A DNA stretch of 64,000 nucleotides from assembly GCA_022605955.1 (NCBI GenBank), contig JAKCOZ010000001.1:98798211-98862210 (forward strand), written 5' to 3'. The notes under the pieces were generated by a model. It was not told the origin of the DNA and ran no database searches. It saw nothing but the letters and a program-made list of their open reading frames with translations. The position numbers were made by a program, and so were the translations under genes. Of the stretch, positions 14,467-26,797 are shown piece by piece. Position 1 is the first letter of the stretch; each line of letters begins with the position of its first letter. Source of the DNA: Rallus limicola. Taxonomy: Eukaryota > Chordata > Aves > Gruiformes > Rallidae.

Positions 14467-14506
14467 CTGTTGGGGTTTTGTGCTCTCTGTTGGGGTTTTG
14501 TGCTCT
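14467..14506. repeat. Perfect tandem duplication, 2 x 20 bp
   Basis: The unit ctgttggggttttgtgctct occurs twice head to tail with no mismatch (14467-14486 and 14487-14506). Two identical copies suggest a recent local duplication or a short minisatellite. Confidence 0.9.
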
Positions 14507-15316
14507 CATACAATCCACTTGTTGAGACATTAGTTGATTTGCATTGTATTTACTGTTGTGAAGGAGATTTCTAGACCTAAATTCTATAACAGTCTCATTC
14601 TTTTCTGCACTCAGATGTGTTGTTATAGATACACTTTATGTAGTTATTTTAAAATCCCTCTAAATATTCTAATTTATTTATTTGCATTGATGCATAACTT
14701 ATTAGTTATTATATTTGCATCACAGGTGAGCTTTGTACCTTTCAGATAAAAAGTAGGTATGGTTAATATCGATAGTATTGGAACTTTTAAGAGATGTAGA
14801 CAACAGCTTTCGCTTAATAGTATAAAATGAGGGGAAAGAAGTTTAGATGTGTGCAAAAGCAAACTACAGTGTACAGCAAAAGTTATTACTCAATTTTTCT
14901 GCTTAATATTTGATATTTGTGTAGAAAGTTACTGCAGGTTTGTAAATACAAGAATTTTTATTTTTTCTTGGATGCAATATTGAAAAAGATATCCTGCTGA
15001 AATATGTCATTCAGTGAAAGAAAAATGTCAAGCCTTGATTTTCTTTGAAAGAACTGTGAGATGCTGACTGTAAACTCAGTAGTAACTCATCTGTAAGTGG
15101 CTGTCAATTTATTTGCTGACAAGTGAAGGTATGAAATTGACAGTCTAAATCCTTGCATATTGTTGATTGGTTCGCATCATTTCTGTTTTCAAGAGCTACT
15201 TGACTCATCAGAGAAAAACCCAAAAAGAATACCCTAAAATTACTCATACTTAAGTGGGGAAATACTGCATTTTGAACATCTGGGTTTTGCATAGATTGTA
15301 TAGATGCTTTAATTCA

Positions 15317-15468
15317 CCCCATCCTGCAGTGTTCAAGGCCAGGTTGGATGGGGTTTTGGGTAACGTAGTCTAGTGAAGTTGTGCCTGCCCATGGCAGGGG
15401 GTATTGGAACTAGATGATCTTTGAGGTCCCTTCCAACCCAAACCATTCTATGGTTCTATGATTCTATC
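15317..15468 (+). mobile_element. CR1 LINE, 3' end fragment
   Basis: About 150 bp matching the CR1 3' untranslated end. It begins near cccatcctgcagtgttcaag, continues through ccaggttggatggggttttg and ggtcccttccaacccaaacc, and closes with the octamer tail attctatggttctatgattctat. It is strongly 5'-truncated, as is normal for CR1, and has no coding sequence. The subfamily is not resolved. Confidence 0.92.
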
Positions 15469-18400
15469 ACCCAATACAACGTTACGCAACCCCAAAGCTT
15501 CACAAAAGTTGAAACTTCCACCCCCCCAAAAAATAAAACTGATAGAACCAGAATGATTACATTTGAGGGCTAAAAAAATGTTCTTTGAATGCTCTTTCAT
15601 TGAGTTTCTTTGGGCCTCACTGAAAAAAAAGAACAGCACAACTAAAAAAATCCACCCTACCTCCCAACCCCACGCCAAAAAAACCCCAAACCAAACCCAA
15701 ACAACAAATAAAACAAGAACCCACTCCTCACCTTTAAAATACCGGTTTGAAAAGAGTTTCTTCTTTCCCTCCAACCATAACTTAAGTATCCTGAGAACAT
15801 GAAAACAATTCAGTGTTCTTGTATCCAATTAAACTCAGTGAGGGTAGAATAATGAACAGTACCCAATACTTTGAAAAAGATCTGCTTCAGTCAGTAATGT
15901 TAGGTCATAATGCCAACAGCCACAAAGCTGAACAAATAAAGAAATGCAATCCAAAAAATGTAAAACTTGACCTGAAATAATAATATTTTAAATGATCAGT
16001 TATTCCTACAATAACTTATATAGACGGATATGTGCATATAAAGGTTTACATATATAGGTGCTCATGCCACTCTTTAAATCTATACAGGTAATGAAGAAAC
16101 AGGAGTACACATGAAATATTGCAATAAGACCTAGCATAAATAGCCAGCTATGTATTCCATTCTAAAAGCTATAGTATCTTCCTTGTTTTTAATATTCCTA
16201 TGACATAGGAACATGCTTAGCCATGTAAAGGCATGCAATTTATCAAGCAGTATCTATTTGGCAGACCAGAGTTGTAATAGACAGATTAAACCAACTGTGC
16301 CTTTCACATGATGATTATTCTACAAACTGTGGGAGGAGGTCCAATGTACTTGTTCTTATAGGATCTCGTAAGACAAAACTTCTACCCTTCATCTAACATC
16401 GATTTTCCAAGACAGCTATAGGAGGTATAGCCCTTACAAGCTGGAAGTCAAATCTTCAGTTTAATTTAAGACCACAATCACTTGGACATTAGAGCTGTGC
16501 TTGTCACACTATTATTTGTGACAATCACAATAGAAACTTCTAGTTTCCTTCTCAAGTGCAGCTTTTCCATAGAAAAATAATCAGAGCACTGCCATAGGTT
16601 GGCTTTTCCCATAAACAATTGTGAATTATTGCAATAATATTTGTAATTGTGATCATATATGAGTATACATATTTCAATAATTACAATGTAAATACATATG
16701 TAACCAAGTCTCCTAATATATCTATTTGACCAGACAGTGGTGAATACAAGTCAGCTGTATACTAACTTGCCTTTTGAGACAGAAAATGTGGCATATTATT
16801 GCCTGATTTTGGATTTCATCACATTTTCCTCCCGTATTTCCTTGCCTTCAAAGGCAAACTTTGTTTTTGTTGGAAGAATGAGAATTACACATACTCTATA
16901 CTTCATAAGAAATGAGATGTAGGCAATGGAAGGAATTATTATTTATTAAGGCTTGGAAAACATTATGTTGCTACTACATAGCTCCTTTCCAATGTGCTTT
17001 GCTGTCATTCTCATCTCATCCAGTGAGATTTTTCTTTTATGCCTTATTTTCCAACTACTAATTCTGTGGTTAAATACTTTATGTATTCACCATTACCTGC
17101 AACTTCCCAAGCTAAAGTCAACATTAACTGCTGCTTCTCATTTTCTTTTCTTCATTTTCCTATACTGAAATTTGGTTTTCTCTTCAAGAAAAGCAGATTT
17201 TATATGATTCTCTGCTTTTCCTTCACCATAAAAAAGTCTGAGAAGCCAAATTATAGCAACGTTAGACAACAGTTCAGCTTATTTGCAAGAATTAAGTCCT
17301 CTAAGATATGCTGTGTCAATGCTAAAACCAGCATAGTTCTCAAACCTATGCAACTCTGCATCTCCCAGGAACAGTTCTGTTCCTGTCTTGGCAAAGCATG
17401 ACAGCATGTGCTAAGGGTTGGTGAGCCATGAGAAGCAGCAAAACTTAACAGTGGAAAGCACTCCTGACTATCCTTACCATTTTGTTACTACCAGTCACTT
17501 TGTAGCCTTACCTTCCCAGGGCTAAGGGTTTTTTCAAGACCCTTTTTCACATGGACTGACCGTAATACAGGCATGGTTTTGTTTCTCTCAGTACAAAGCA
17601 ATGCCTGGAGTGCTGCCTGTAGAAATCCTCTCATCCTGAACTTGAACTTTGACTCTACCTCTCGGTATCTAGGGGAGAGGATTTGTCTGCCATTGCTCCA
17701 AAGATATTAAAATTCATTACCCCTCTCCACTAAATTAATGATTGCTTTAAAAGTTCCTCAAGAGACAGTGCTGCACAAGAAATACTGTGATGGTACTTTG
17801 CTGTTTCTCATGGCCTTTTCTTTTTAAAGGTGTTTTTTCTTGAAGGTGGTGTTCTGCCTGCTATACTGAGTAAGGATGAAATTGTGCTGGGTTAGAACCC
17901 CAGGGAAGAAGGACATCATGCTCAGGTCTTGATCATTACTTTTACTGACACAGACCATCAGGAGAAATCTATCACCTACTCTGTCACAGATCTGTAGCAA
18001 ATACCTCCTCATTAAAGTGCAAACATTTCAGCTGCATCACAATTTTTAAATTTGTTTTTAAAAAGGATGAAATAAGGAGAATTTAAACTAGTAATTGGTT
18101 GGCTGATATGGAGATATTCAGAAGATAATGCCGTCATTTTACTAATGGAAGATCTTTGACTGTATTGTTATTTATTAGACACTGGGAAGAGCTGAAAACA
18201 ATTAGCTATGTCATTTTTTTCCTTGGGTACTCGTCAGTATATTATCTCAAAGAGACCACAGAATATTGAGCTTTTTTAAATATGCAATTTATTACAAAAA
18301 TACTGTTTACACAATTATCTCCTGTGTAGTAGAAAAATCATTACTAACCATGGTTACAGCTTCTAAAAATTAAAGAAATTACCTATAAATTTGTACTGTT

Positions 18401-21400
18401 TCTGTCATTTCACTAACTTCTTTTCTAATTAACCTGGAGTAACTTGTGATTGGATGCATCTTTGGGGTCTAGACTTACTAATTCATGAAAATTGAAATGA
18501 TATTTTTTTGTGACTGTTCGAAAAACATTGACATAATACTATTTTACAGTAATGGTTCTCTAATTGTGATATATGTTATGACCATGTCAGGAAGGATTTT
18601 CTTTTATGCTAGTCAGTGTCTGCAAATATCTACACACATTGAGACCACAGACATTCTCAAGTGTGGAATGTTTGCTTTCATGAATCATTTTCAAGAATAT
18701 CTACTGTTAATCATGTATTTGACAGAAACCTTTTTATGGCCTTGAGCAAATCATCTTATATTTTAATTTATTTATTCCATTCTGTGAAATGTTGAAAACT
18801 TTTTTTCTATGAGTTAAATCTAGAATATTTTGTAACCAGGAAGACATTATAAACAAAGTGCATATTTTTTTCTCTTCTGTAGATGTCTTTTTTTTTCTTT
18901 CTTAAATTTTCAAATAATGAAAACACTAGATAAGCAACATGAGAAAGTATTTTTTCAAGTGTTGAAGCGTAAGCTCATTAAACAGCTGAACCATCCTCTT
19001 TCCCCTAGAGAAACAACAAAAATAGAACTTCTGCTCTTTAGTTTCAAGTTATTGCTGACAACAGATATTTGGCAGAGTTTGGGCAAAGCACAGGAGAGAA
19101 AAACCTTTGCCTATGCCAGGGGAGGTGGGGATAGACTGATTCAACTCATACTGCTTTTCTACACATAATCCTTTTCCTGCTAAAGAGGCTGCTGGATTTT
19201 CTCTTCAGCAGGTACTCCCTCACAGTGGTCAAGGTCTCGTCTATCTAGCCTAGTCTTCTTCCTTCTTCTTACAAACCAAGGACTGGCCTGTTCCTCATTG
19301 TCCTTTTTTCACTAGCCAGAAATAAGGATAAAACAAAATTAATAAGGAATACATGAGTGGGAAGAATATGTAGGGCTTTTACTCCAGTATGAAGTAACAA
19401 GATTGAGATTTATCAGCAAGTATCTAGTTCCTGGGCCTCTGGATATGGAGAAGAAGGGAGAGCAAGAGGCCAAACTTTACTGTCACTCACTTTTCTCAGC
19501 ACCCAAAGGAATCATATTCCCTCAATCCCATTCACCACACAGCATTTGACCAAACCCCCAGTACTTTTCTTAGACTCCTGGAAGCCACCAGATGGCTTCT
19601 CCCAACTTCATTCAGAAAGGAGTTTTCCTCTGTTTCCTCCTCTTCTCAGGAGAGCACAACATACACATTTGGCCTATCACAGATTTAATTCTTATGCAAT
19701 AAAGCTGGCTGTAGCCCTACTTGATTTGGAAAATAAATTGATTGTTTTGGGAAAAAAAAAAAAAAAAGGATATGTACGTAGTTATGCTATTGTTTCTTGG
19801 GATAATAATTTGTAAACAAAGTTAAAAACTGGCAGAATGAAAAAGAAATAAGGATAGCTGTTAACTACTTTTAACTTTGTTATACATTACATTACTATCT
19901 TTTTATTCTGTATATGTTTGCAAAAGATCTGTTGATAAGAAATTCTAAGCCAACATATGCTGAGTACTACAATCTTCATCTCTGTAAAGTTGAAAAGACC
20001 CCTCAGCTTCAAAAAAAGGATCTTCCCCACTTCTGGAACTATCTAGAAAAAGAATGCATCCAGCGTATATGCTTGCATCCCCCCTCACCTACTCTTGACC
20101 CAATTATCCTTATGAAAATTATTCTAGTTTCTTTAAAATATATGTGCCCAAGCCCATGAGTAGAGCATTCACAATTCTATTGAAGCCATCAGGGCTGTAC
20201 GTATTGCCACAAGGAAAAAGTTCAGCTCAATATAAGCACATAAATAGCTATTGCAATTAGTCCATCAAATTTTATACATGCACATGTTTATACCTCATTA
20301 AAGCATTTTCTGTTTCAGTTATTTTTCTTTTTTGGAAAGTAGTGATAATGAACTATGTTATTCCTGATGTTATTAGAGATGACTAAGACTTTTTTTTTTT
20401 CTTTAAAATAGGCCATTTTAAAAAATGGGACTTATTTAAAAAAAATAACAATTTAAGAACAGTCATCACTTAGAGTTTGCCTACAAAGTAGTGAGGCAAG
20501 ATATGAGAGGTATTTAATTTCTGTTTGTCTTCCTTGTCATTGTAGTTACCTATTTATCATTTTCTCTAGTTATTACTCATATATGATTGGACAAGGGGTT
20601 TGCAATCTAATCTCAGAAAGAATAAATGTTCTAGTGCTATCAAGCTGATCCATTTCATATTTTCTGTAAAAAAGGAAAAGTTATTAAAAACATCTAGACT
20701 GAGTACCCAAAAGTGTAAGTAAGTTTATGAAGTCAGAACATATTCTGCTTTACTGTAAACCCATTGTCATGAAGTGATTTTTGCATAGTGTAAATTTTGT
20801 CCTCCATAGTTGACACAAACTCACTTTAATTGGTTCATTGTATGCATCTATACTTAAATACCTCATCTGAAAGGTTGCTGTATCTAGTTCAAATTATTTA
20901 TTAAAATAAAAGAAGTAACAACTAGGTGTGCAATTTTACCTCTTATTAAAGATAAAAATAGTACTTTTATAAATGCATAGAGAAGTAACATTAAATATTT
21001 TGCAGTGGCCCCCAAAGTATTAGATATATCATTGTTCCTCTTTAAAATGAAATTCAGCCTCCATGTTAACACATTCCATAAGCTCTTCAGAGCACTCAGA
21101 CTGCTAATTGTGTTAAAGTACATGCAGTAAATGGTTATGGTGTGCTATTTTGTTTTTATTGAAGACTAAGTGGAGTTTAAATTACCCCTCAGAAAGATAG
21201 CTTTAAGTCCTTTGTTAGGCTTTTATTATCTTTTTACATAAATCTTAGTAATTTTGTTTCTAAGATGAAGATAAAGCAATTTTTACCTGTTTAGAACAGT
21301 ACAAAACACCAAAATCACATATATGTTTAAATGACAGTAGATGAGGCATTGCAGAATCTCAGCAAAAACCCAAGAACTTGGAGAACTTGAAATGACTGAG

Positions 21401-22151
21401 CTGTAAATTATATTCCTACCTTCTAGTTATTGAGAGATGAACATACACAAGAAAGATGGACACTTCCAAAGCTGTGTTTGGGACTGACCTGAAAATGGGG
21501 ACACCTGTGGTAAAGTGGGTTTCTCTTCCTGTTTCAGTTCAGCACTTGAGCTCTTTTTAGTGGCCATGTCAGTGCTTCTGAGATGGGTCTCTCCAGTCTC
21601 TTATCTTGACATTATTTGCCTGTATTTACCATCATCAGAAAGCTGTACTCCAGTCTTCTATTGCTCAGGAAAATCTCTGAAATATTGAGCTCCAGAGCAA
21701 AGAAACTGTCTGTTCTTTTGTCTTCTCTACCTGCTAAGAAGGGAACAGATATGACGTTGATATAGAATGATGTTTATGCTGTAGCCAAATAGGCACCTAA
21801 AGTGTAGTGCTATACTTGGTCTCTATCAAGCTGCTAACCTCCTCAGAGACAGCCTATGTGCATGTGACTGCTCCAGGGTTCACACGCTGTTCTGAAAATA
21901 GTCAATAATGTTACCATCTGCAGGGAGAGAGAGATAACTTGGGGACCTCATTCTGTTACTGTCACATAGTGGCTTCCTCCAGCTGTGAGAATGGCCATGG
22001 ATGCTGCCTCAACACTTCTGGCTTAATGCTGGTACAGGTGGACTGAGCTATTACAGTGGCTTGCTGCCGTAAAGACAGAGTTTTACTCTTTATCTCACTG
22101 TCTTTACTATAATCTCTTTTATTCTGACTCCAGTACTCAATCAATCAGATG
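15469..22151. other. Unique AT-rich DNA, no gene recognised
   Basis: An A/C-rich low-complexity patch at about 15618-15722 follows the CR1 tail and explains the longest open frames there. The open frame at 17039-17401 (+, 120 codons) lies in unique sequence but shows no family motif and a composition like random AT-rich DNA. A16 lies at 19752-19767. Nothing else is recognised. Confidence 0.55.
15618..15722. repeat. A/C-rich low-complexity patch
   Basis: Runs of A and C only (aaaaccccaaaccaaaccc-like words) just downstream of the CR1 tail. Open frames on both strands through this patch are composition artefacts. Confidence 0.7.
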
Positions 22152-22690
22152 GCATAATCTCCCTCGAGCTGCTGGCCATACTATCCTTAATGCACCCCAG
22201 GATACCATCGGCCTTCTTGGATGCAAGGGCATATTACAGGGTCATGAAGAACTTTTTGTCTACCAGGACTCAGGGGTCTTTCTCCAGATACCTGCTTCCC
22301 AGAAAATCAACCATTAACCTTTACTAATGGCTGTGGTGCTTCCTCCCTAGGTGCAGGACCCTACATTTGCCTTTGGTGAAATGAATTTTGTTCCTCTTTG
22401 ACAAGTTCTCTTTTCTGTCAAGAACTTGATGATGGCAGCACAGCTTTCTGGTGTGTAAGCCACTCCTCCCAGTTTTGTATCATCAGCAAACATGCTGAGA
22501 GCATGCTCTGTCCCCCTTGTCCAGGTCACTGATGAATGAGTTGAACAAGTCTGGACCCAGTAATGACCCTTGGGGGACACCAGTGGCTACAAGCCTCCAT
22601 CTAGATCCTTCACTGCTTATCAGAACACTATGAACTCTGCCATTCTGCCAGTTCTCAATCCACCTCACTGACCACTCATTCAACATTAAG
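22152..22690 (-). mobile_element. CR1 LINE, internal RT fragment
   Basis: On the - strand this encodes a middle part of CR1 ORF2, read from 22690 downwards. It lacks both the 5' part and the 3' untranslated tail: the low-coordinate end stops inside coding sequence, with no octamer tail. Losing the 3' end is unusual, because CR1 copies are normally truncated only at the 5' end. A later deletion is the simplest explanation. Confidence 0.88.
22347..22686 (-). pseudogene. Degenerate CR1 ORF2 reverse transcriptase (middle part)
   Basis: Two overlapping reading frames together cover RT motifs of a CR1-type non-LTR retrotransposon. The first (22483-22686) carries WIENWQNGR and GVPQGSLLGP. The second (22347-22580) carries the catalytic FADDTKL motif, with both aspartates still present. 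A frameshift separates the two, so no functional protein is possible. The intact enzyme primes reverse transcription of its own RNA at a nicked chromosomal target. This copy keeps only a small middle part of ORF2, without the endonuclease and C-terminal regions. Confidence 0.85.
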
Positions 22691-24127
22691 ATCTGAAGGA
22701 GCAGACTACTAAAAGAATTTCATCCTCCATTTTTTGAAAAGGACATTAAAAACATTTTAATTTTACTTGTATCTTCAGCATCCAGACAGGAGGTAAATCA
22801 ACCACAGATGAAAGAATAAAAAGTGCTGATAGGTGATATATTGTGAATTTCTGGTTAATTTCTTTTGTTGTGTTTTATGAATTAAATTTATGGAAAAGAT
22901 AACTGATCTCAGAAAAGTCTACTCCATTTTGTTTCATTTTCTAATCATAATAATTTTCCAATTTTTATGAACATGAAGACAAATACATTAGATTTTGAAG
23001 CTGTCTACCTCTTTAGTTGGTACCATAGCTATAACTTAGTGAAGAGATATGAAGCAACTTAAAAATCTGAAACCATTTTTTACAGAAGTAAGTAGCATCA
23101 CAATAAAACTTTTTTACTGTATAGACTTGAAAAAACATAATCATGTACCTATACAAACTCATTGTGGATGATACATCCTTCAAAATAAAGGATTGGCAGC
23201 ATAAAAAATATTTTATTGCAGAAATACACAAACTTTCCTTAATTAAAAAAATAATAAATATGTTTAAAAAAATCACTCATTCCAAAGAAAAATTTGTATC
23301 AATGCACCTCATAGAATGTTATCTGGAAAATCATTCTTATATTACACAAATATTTTCAGGAATGGAGAAGGCATGTGCTTGAGTCTCCCCAGCCACCCCC
23401 CTAGTTTGTTATAGACATAGCAAAAAGCATCATCACTGAGCTCCTCTGTGCCTTGGGAAAAAAGCTGGTGTGTAATTTATATAGTTATTTTCTCTGAAAT
23501 GTACATTAAGGGTTGGAAGCAGGAAAACACATCATGTAGCTGCATTGTATAGTTGATTAATGAACATTTTCTCTTGCTTAGTCAGCTAAAGAAGGATGAG
23601 AGCAAACAGTTGCCATCCCAGAAGAAACTGAATGTGCATACACATGCATGTTTGTGTGTTTCTGGAGACAGTAAGCCGAGAAGGTAAGGCACAATAGAAG
23701 AATCACCCCCACAGATTTTCTGTGGCTATGTGGTTGATTACACAGCAATATTGGTATTTGTATCGGCCTACAGATAAAATGAACAAGCTTTTCCCACATG
23801 CATTTTAACAGCCAATATCTCATGGAGACTGAAATGAAAAGTTAATATTTTGTAACCTGAAAGTTGACATTCTAAATTTACTTGTAGCATTAAAATGGAC
23901 TTTTCTATAGCTAAAACTTCACAAGGCAATACGCCTTCAGTTTCTGTTGGCTTTCTAAGTCTAGCTGGGTTCTACTGTTGGTTTTTGAATGATCTTATTC
24001 CCAAACCACATCTTAGAATGAAGACGAAGTGTAATAAAACAGATAGCAATCATAATACAATTATCTTAAGGTCTAATCTCAAGTCAATATTTAAAGCTAA
24101 GAATTTCATCCTCACAGGGTAGTGGGG
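22691..24127. other. Unique AT-rich DNA between CR1 and LTR
   Basis: No repeat family or gene was recognised. Open frames here (for example 23013-23276 - and 23143-23382 +) overlap each other on opposite strands and have no protein features. Confidence 0.55.
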
Positions 24128-24235
24128 TGGTTTGACCCTGGCTGGATGCCAAATGCTCAAAGTTGCTCTATCAGTCCTCTTTTCAGCTGGACAGGGGAGA
24201 AGATATATATTGAGTGGCTTAGGAATCCAGATAAG

Positions 24236-25010
24236 AATCACAGAATCACAAGGTTGGAAAAGACCTTTAAGATCATCAAGTCCAACCATTCTTGTCCTAT
24301 GTTAAACCATATTCCTAAGTACCTCATCTACCCTTTTTTTAAACATATCCAGGGAAGGGGACTCAACCACCTCCCTGGCCAGCCTGTTCCAGGCCCTGAC
24401 AACTCTTTCTGTAAAAAACTTTTTCTAACATCTAATCTGAACCTGCCCTGGCACAGCTTTGTGCCATTTCCCCTGTCACCTGGCTGATGAGACCATGGCT
24501 CACCTCTCTACAACCTCCTTTCAGGTAATTGTAGGTGGTGATAAGGTCTGCCCTCAGCCTCCTCTTCTCAAAGCTAAATATCTCCAGCTCCCCTAGCCGC
24601 TCCTCACAGGATTTACCCCCCAGCCCCTTCACCAGACTGGTTGCCCTTCTCTGGACTAACTCGAGGATCTCAATGTCCTTCTTATGGTGAGGAGTCTAGA
24701 ACTGGACACAGTACTTGAGGTGTGGCCTCACCAATGCCAAGTAGAGGGGCACAATCACCTCCCTAGACCTTCTGGCCACACTGGTTTTGACACAAGCCAG
24801 GATGCCATTGGCCTTCCTGGTCACCTGGGCACACTGCATGCAGTCAACCAACGCTCGCAAGTCCTTCTCTGCCTGACAGCTCTCCAGTCTCCCCCAAGCC
24901 TGTAGCACTGCATGGGGTTGTTATGCCCCATGTGCAGCACTCTACACTTGGTGTTATTAAACCTCATTCCATTGGTCTCAACCCATTGGTCCAGTCTGTT
25001 CAGGTCCCAG
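24236..25010 (-). mobile_element. CR1 LINE nested inside the ERV LTR
   Basis: On the + strand the element opens with its inverted 3' tail aatcacagaatcacaaggtt and runs to about ggtcccag at 25010. The LTR sequence then resumes at gacagggagagatc. Joining the flanks restores the LTR order ...ccagataag / gacagggaga..., so the CR1 landed in an existing LTR. The body covers the 3' untranslated end and the C-terminal part of ORF2. The boundary positions are accurate to a few bases, because CR1 makes little or no target duplication. Confidence 0.88.
24432..24908 (-). pseudogene. CR1 ORF2 C-terminal remnant
   Basis: Two - strand frames encode the conserved C-terminal part of CR1 ORF2. The one at 24696-24908 includes the typical [20 protein letters not shown] stretch, and the one at 24432-24632 includes [20 protein letters not shown]. 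They are in different frames with no continuous reading frame between them. No RT catalytic motif is included in this 5'-truncated copy, so it cannot be functional. Confidence 0.85.
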
Positions 25011-26025
25011 GACAGGGAGAGATCATTCCACAGTTAGTGTCATGGGCAAAACAGACTCAACATAGAATAAAAAAGGAAAGAAAACCATCTAATTTATTAC
25101 ACTACACTACACTTACAGAGAAACCAGAGTCAGATAATGAGAAGTACAACCACATCTTAAAGCACCACCCCCTTGCTTCTTTGTGGATGCAACTTTATTC
25201 ATGATTTCTCTCCCTTCTTCCCCACCAAGGTGTCACAAAGAGGGGAGGATGGGGATTTCAGTCAGTTCCTCACAAGTTGTTTTCCTTCTTAGTGAGGGGT
25301 GGGGGGGCATTATTCACACCCTTTCCCTGCTTCAGGATGGGGTCCCACCCATGGGACACAGTCCTCCACGAACTTATCCAACATGACTCCTTTCCCACAG
25401 GGCTTCAGCTCTTCACCAACTGCCCCAGCACAAGTCACTTCTATGGGGTGAAGTCTCTCAGGCCCTGACTGCTCCAGCCTGGTCCCCCACAGAGTCACAA
25501 GTACCCCCAGACAGCTTGGGTCTCTCTCTCCACGGACTGCAGGTCCTGCCAGGAGCTTGGTCCAACATGGGTCATAGCATCTTCCATATGTTTCCACCTG
25601 CTCCAGAGCAGGGCCTCTCCACAGGATGCAGGTGGGATCTCTTCTTCCTATTGTTATCCATGGGCTGTAGGGGGACAACCTTCTCCACCATGCTCTTCTC
25701 CACAGGCTGCAGGGGAATCTCTCAATATCTGGTGCCTGGAGCGCCTCCTCCCCGGCTCTTTACTGACCTTGGAGTCTACAGAATTACTTGCATCTTCTCA
25801 CTCCTTCCTCTGGTGGCAAAAATTGGCTGCTTGAGTTTTTTTCCCTCCTAAATGTGATTCCCAGAGGCACTGTGACCGTCACTGATGGGCTCAGCCTTGG
25901 TCAGCAATGGGTCTGGCCCAGCTGCTGTTTGCTCTGTGGGGCCTGAAGAGAGCTTCTGGCTGCTGCTTGCAGAAGCCACCCCTGCAGCCCCCCCTTCTCC
26001 AATAGAACCCTGCCATGGAAAACCA

Positions 26026-26797
26026 TAACAAGGAGAAAAAGATAATAAATCCCATTTCTTGTAATTTACAGGTCAGAACAATTAACAGCTTTGTGGCTTA
26101 TCAGTACTTTTTGTTGTAACAAATAAATACAGCTCTTTGAGACCCAGGTATTTTCCTATTCCAACAACAATGGAAAAGAACAGTCACGGAAACCCTTTAG
26201 ATTGCAACCAATCTCTCAGCTTCTGTCAGAAATGCTATGCTTCCTGTGGGCCAGCTGGCTGTGGCTAGGTCAGATATGCACTTACATGCCCCTCGTCAAG
26301 CACACAGGGGAAATGTGCATAAGCAGTTCCTCAGTCCACCCCTAACAGTGGCAACTGGAGACATCAGGGACTGGATGGCTGGGACGACTTGAATGCTGGC
26401 AAGTAGTGAGATCCCATCCTGGCTCAGTACAAGAGGCTAATGAGGCAATTTATAAGTTGTCATTTTTCATTGCTTTTGTTAGTATCTTCCAAAACCGAAG
26501 TGACACTTCTTGTTTATCTGGGTATTAGACAGGTAAATGTAGCAATATTGGATTCTTCCGGCAAGAGGGGATGTGATGCTTTACTGATATTAATGGTATG
26601 ACAAATGTCCCTAAATGATGACTGAAATATGCTATATAGAAATGGAATTCTTCTTTGTGTATTTTTTTACTCACCATTAGGGTAACTTTATCATGGGCTA
26701 AGCAACTTCCAAAGTTTTGTCAAAATGTCAGTAGGCAATATAGTGTTGTTTGTTTTTTTTTTTATTTAGTATGAGAATAATGTTGATAAAATACTGA
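26026..26797. other. Unclassified sequence between two ERV LTRs
   Basis: About 770 bp lie between the - strand LTR and the + strand LTR. The section near 26230-26460 is richer in G and C (for example cagctggctgtggctaggtc) and could be a decayed repeat, but I do not recognise it. No retroviral coding sequence is seen, so the two LTRs do not bracket a provirus. Confidence 0.45.

Larger units (their letters stand above)
12485..15316. other. Unique AT-rich DNA with low-complexity patches
   Basis: No gene is seen. The stretch contains poly-T runs at 13273-13284 and 13291-13310, a 9-bp inverted repeat at 13640-13669, a GGTT-rich patch at about 14036-14075, and a perfect 20-bp tandem duplication at 14467-14506. 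Confidence 0.6.
24128..26025 (-). mobile_element. ERV long terminal repeat, split by a nested CR1
   Basis: A solo LTR-like element lying in - orientation. On the + strand it starts tggtttgaccctggctgg and ends with aaaacca, so the ends are inverted (TGGTTT...AAACCA), as expected for an LTR with TG...CA termini. It is interrupted at 24236-25010 by a CR1. Without that insert it is about 1.1 kb, the same length as the copy at 41984-43111, with which it shares the stretches beginning gggcaaaacagactcaacat and tgcagaagccacccctgca. On the - strand the sequence around 25093 gives an AATAAA-type signal. I recall this as a common avian ERV LTR type, but the exact family name is not certain. No flanking target duplication was seen. 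No retroviral gag, pol or env sequence accompanies it. Confidence 0.8.

Noticed and set aside
15448..15828. 126-codon - strand open frame, apparently membrane-like (W, F, V rich)
   Set aside because: The hydrophobic residues come from the A/C-rich low-complexity patch and the CR1 tail read in reverse.
17039..17401. 120-codon + strand open frame in unique sequence
   Set aside because: There is no domain, no plausible start context, no intron-exon structure and no family resemblance. A frame of this length is expected by chance in 64 kb.
24122..25851. Several open frames of 90-122 codons on both strands
   Set aside because: They lie on the ERV LTR and on the antisense strand of the nested CR1. 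LTRs are non-coding.
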